Positions 7,538-8,866 of a DNA stretch of 8,866 nt are shown piece by piece (the first letter of the stretch is position 1; each line of letters begins with the position of its first letter). Location: the NCBI GenBank assembly GCA_943332745.1, contig CALQQQ010000037.1:1-8866 (forward strand), in the 5' to 3' direction. The notes below the pieces were generated by a model, which worked only from the letters and a program-made list of their open reading frames with translations, had not been told where the DNA came from and ran no database searches. The position numbers were made by a program, and so were the translations under genes. The DNA comes from Opitutus sp. GAS368. Lineage in GTDB: Bacteria; Verrucomicrobiota; Verrucomicrobiae; Opitutales; UBA953.

Positions 7538-8866
7538 ATGCGTCGATTCCTCGCCAGCACCGTCCTCCTGCTCCTCGGGCTCCTCGCCCGGGCGGAGGAT
7601 CGCGTGAGCTGGGAGATCACCCCGCGCGTCACCGCACCCGGGCAGCCTTTCCGTCTTCAGATCATGGTCGAATCGGACGTCGTCCTCGGCGGGGCGCAAC
7701 AGGTGGACAAAGAGATCCGGCCGCCCCGAGGGATGGCCCTCCGCCTATCTGGGCAGCTCGTCCGCCCAGACTCCAATGAGGCGACGCTCAACTTCTCGGG
7801 TGTCGCGCCTGACCAGGAAGGCGAATACGTCATCCCAGCCTTCACCCTGCGTTTCGCACGCAAGCTCATCCCGGTGACTCCGATCAAGCTCATCGTGAGT
7901 AAGTCCGTGGCCTATCGGCGGACGGCCCAAGCCCGGGCCGAGCTCGTGCTACCGGAACGCACCTTCTATGTCGGCGAACTCATCCGCGGCGCCATCCATC
8001 TCCGCGGCGGCGACAACGAGACCGTGGTGGCCAGTTTCGGCCTCGAATCGATCGCGGAAGGCTTCACGTTTGCGGTCACGGCCGACCGCCAGCCCCTGTC
8101 GGCGGAACTCGGACAAGGCCTGCGTACGAGCTTCGACCTGACGCCTCTCCGCGAAGGCACGAGCGAGCTTTCCCTCCGCGGCACGATGCTCATCCAGAAC
8201 ACGGACACCCCTGCGTTCAGCAACGGTAACCGCGACCGTCCGTTCACCTTCCGCCGCAAGCTCACCGTCGAACACGTGCCCGAGCGCGGCCGACCAGCAG
8301 ACTGGACCGGCGCAATCGGCGCCTTCAGCGCCGAGGCCGTGCAGGTCTCCAAGGATCGCCCCGAAGTCGGCGAGCCGATTCGCCTGCGCGCGATTCTGAC
8401 CGGCACGGGCAATCTCGATCGACTCATCCCTCCGGAAATCCCTGGCAATGAAAGCTGGGATATCCTGCCGGCGACGGAACGCCGACGCCACGCCGACGAA
8501 CAGCGCTTCTTCGTCTACACGCTCGTGCCGCGCCTACCAGGTAAGCTGCTGACGCCCGCGCTCCGCTTCTCGACCTTCGATCCGCTGACGAAGCAATTCA
8601 GTCGCATCGAATTCAAGCCCATCGAAGTAACGGTGACCGGTAACGCGCCAGCGCAAGTCGACCTCGTCACGGCCGATCCGGCGGCGCCGGCCGGCGCCAA
8701 GCCCCAGGTCGCCGCCGGGCTCGCTACACCGGCGCCGCAACGGGGGGCGCCGCTCTTCCGTGGCGCGCCAGCGCTATCCCTCGCCTCCTCCGCCGCCTTC
8801 TGGTCGAGCAACGGTCTGCTGCTGACTGGGCTGCTGGCACTGACAGGCACCGCACTTTATCTTGGC
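7538..8866 (+). CDS. batD: BatD-type exported membrane-anchored protein (3' end outside window)
   Basis: The frame is open from the ATG at 7538 to the window end, giving 443 residues without a stop. A signal peptide (MRRFLASTVLLLLGLLARA, about 1-19) leads into repeated beta-rich segments. One begins near 26 (SWEITPRVTAPGQPFRLQI), one near 135 (ELVLPERTFYVGELIRGAIHL) and one near 268 (VQVSKDRPEVGEPIRLRAIL). The last is followed by GTGNL (289-293) and a Pro-rich strand, a pattern typical of BatD. A hydrophobic segment at about 420-443 looks like the usual membrane anchor, so what is missing is probably the cytoplasmic C-terminus. AAGGA at 7525-7529, eight bases before the ATG, is a good ribosome-binding site. 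BatD is the periplasmic-side component of the Bat system; its exact role is unknown. The call rests on position, architecture and these motifs. Confidence 0.85.
   Translation, partial: MRRFLASTVLLLLGLLARAEDRVSWEITPRVTAPGQPFRLQIMVESDVVLGGAQQVDKEIRPPRGMALRLSGQLVRPDSNEATLNFSGVAPDQEGEYVIPAFTLRFARKLIPVTPIKLIVSKSVAYRRTAQARAELVLPERTFYVGELIRGAIHLRGGDNETVVASFGLESIAEGFTFAVTADRQPLSAELGQGLRTSFDLTPLREGTSELSLRGTMLIQNTDTPAFSNGNRDRPFTFRRKLTVEHVPERGRPADWTGAIGAFSAEAVQVSKDRPEVGEPIRLRAILTGTGNLDRLIPPEIPGNESWDILPATERRRHADEQRFFVYTLVPRLPGKLLTPALRFSTFDPLTKQFSRIEFKPIEVTVTGNAPAQVDLVTADPAAPAGAKPQVAAGLATPAPQRGAPLFRGAPALSLASSAAFWSSNGLLLTGLLALTGTALYLG

Overview
The window is a GC-rich bacterial chromosome segment with every recognisable gene on the + strand. 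It holds a complete housekeeping gene, pyrG (CTP synthase), followed 88 bases later by a tightly packed MoxR/Bat cluster (Bacteroides-aerotolerance type). The cluster runs moxR, a DUF58 gene, a small single-pass membrane protein gene, batA, batB, a batC-like TPR gene and batD, which is cut by the window end. High G+C with strong C/G at third codon positions, a divergent CTP synthase and this bat gene order suggest the Verrucomicrobiota (perhaps Opitutae) or the wider Planctomycetes-Verrucomicrobia group. That assignment is an impression from sequence character, not a database result.

Layout. Bases 3-56 look like the last codons of an upstream gene. Bases 57-321 are a non-coding leader. It contains two identical 13-base repeats, each built on the palindrome GCCCCGGGGC, then a weak promoter-like pair, then a well-formed hairpin with a T-rich tail that ends only 29 bases before the pyrG start. 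Bases 322-1923 are pyrG. Bases 1924-2011 contain two small perfect hairpins without a T-tract. From 2012 to the end the genes overlap or are separated by no more than 15 bases, which is the pattern of one translationally coupled operon.

How the genes work together. MoxR is an AAA+ ATPase of the kind paired with von Willebrand A (VWA) proteins, probably remodelling them or helping metal-dependent complexes form. Three VWA-type proteins follow: soluble DUF58 and membrane-anchored BatA and BatB. Each keeps the D-x-S-x-S metal-binding motif. BatC (exported, TPR plus coiled coil) and BatD (exported beta-rich protein with a C-terminal membrane anchor) would act on the outer face of the cytoplasmic membrane. 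The small protein between DUF58 and BatA matches the position and plan of the DUF4381 family. The cluster is linked to envelope integrity or stress tolerance in various bacteria, but its biochemical function is unsettled.

No mobile element, CRISPR array, tRNA or rRNA was seen. The region is mostly a known gene neighbourhood. The least ordinary part is the pyrG leader, where the terminator-like hairpin leaves almost no room for a promoter between it and the gene, so readthrough control of pyrG is possible.
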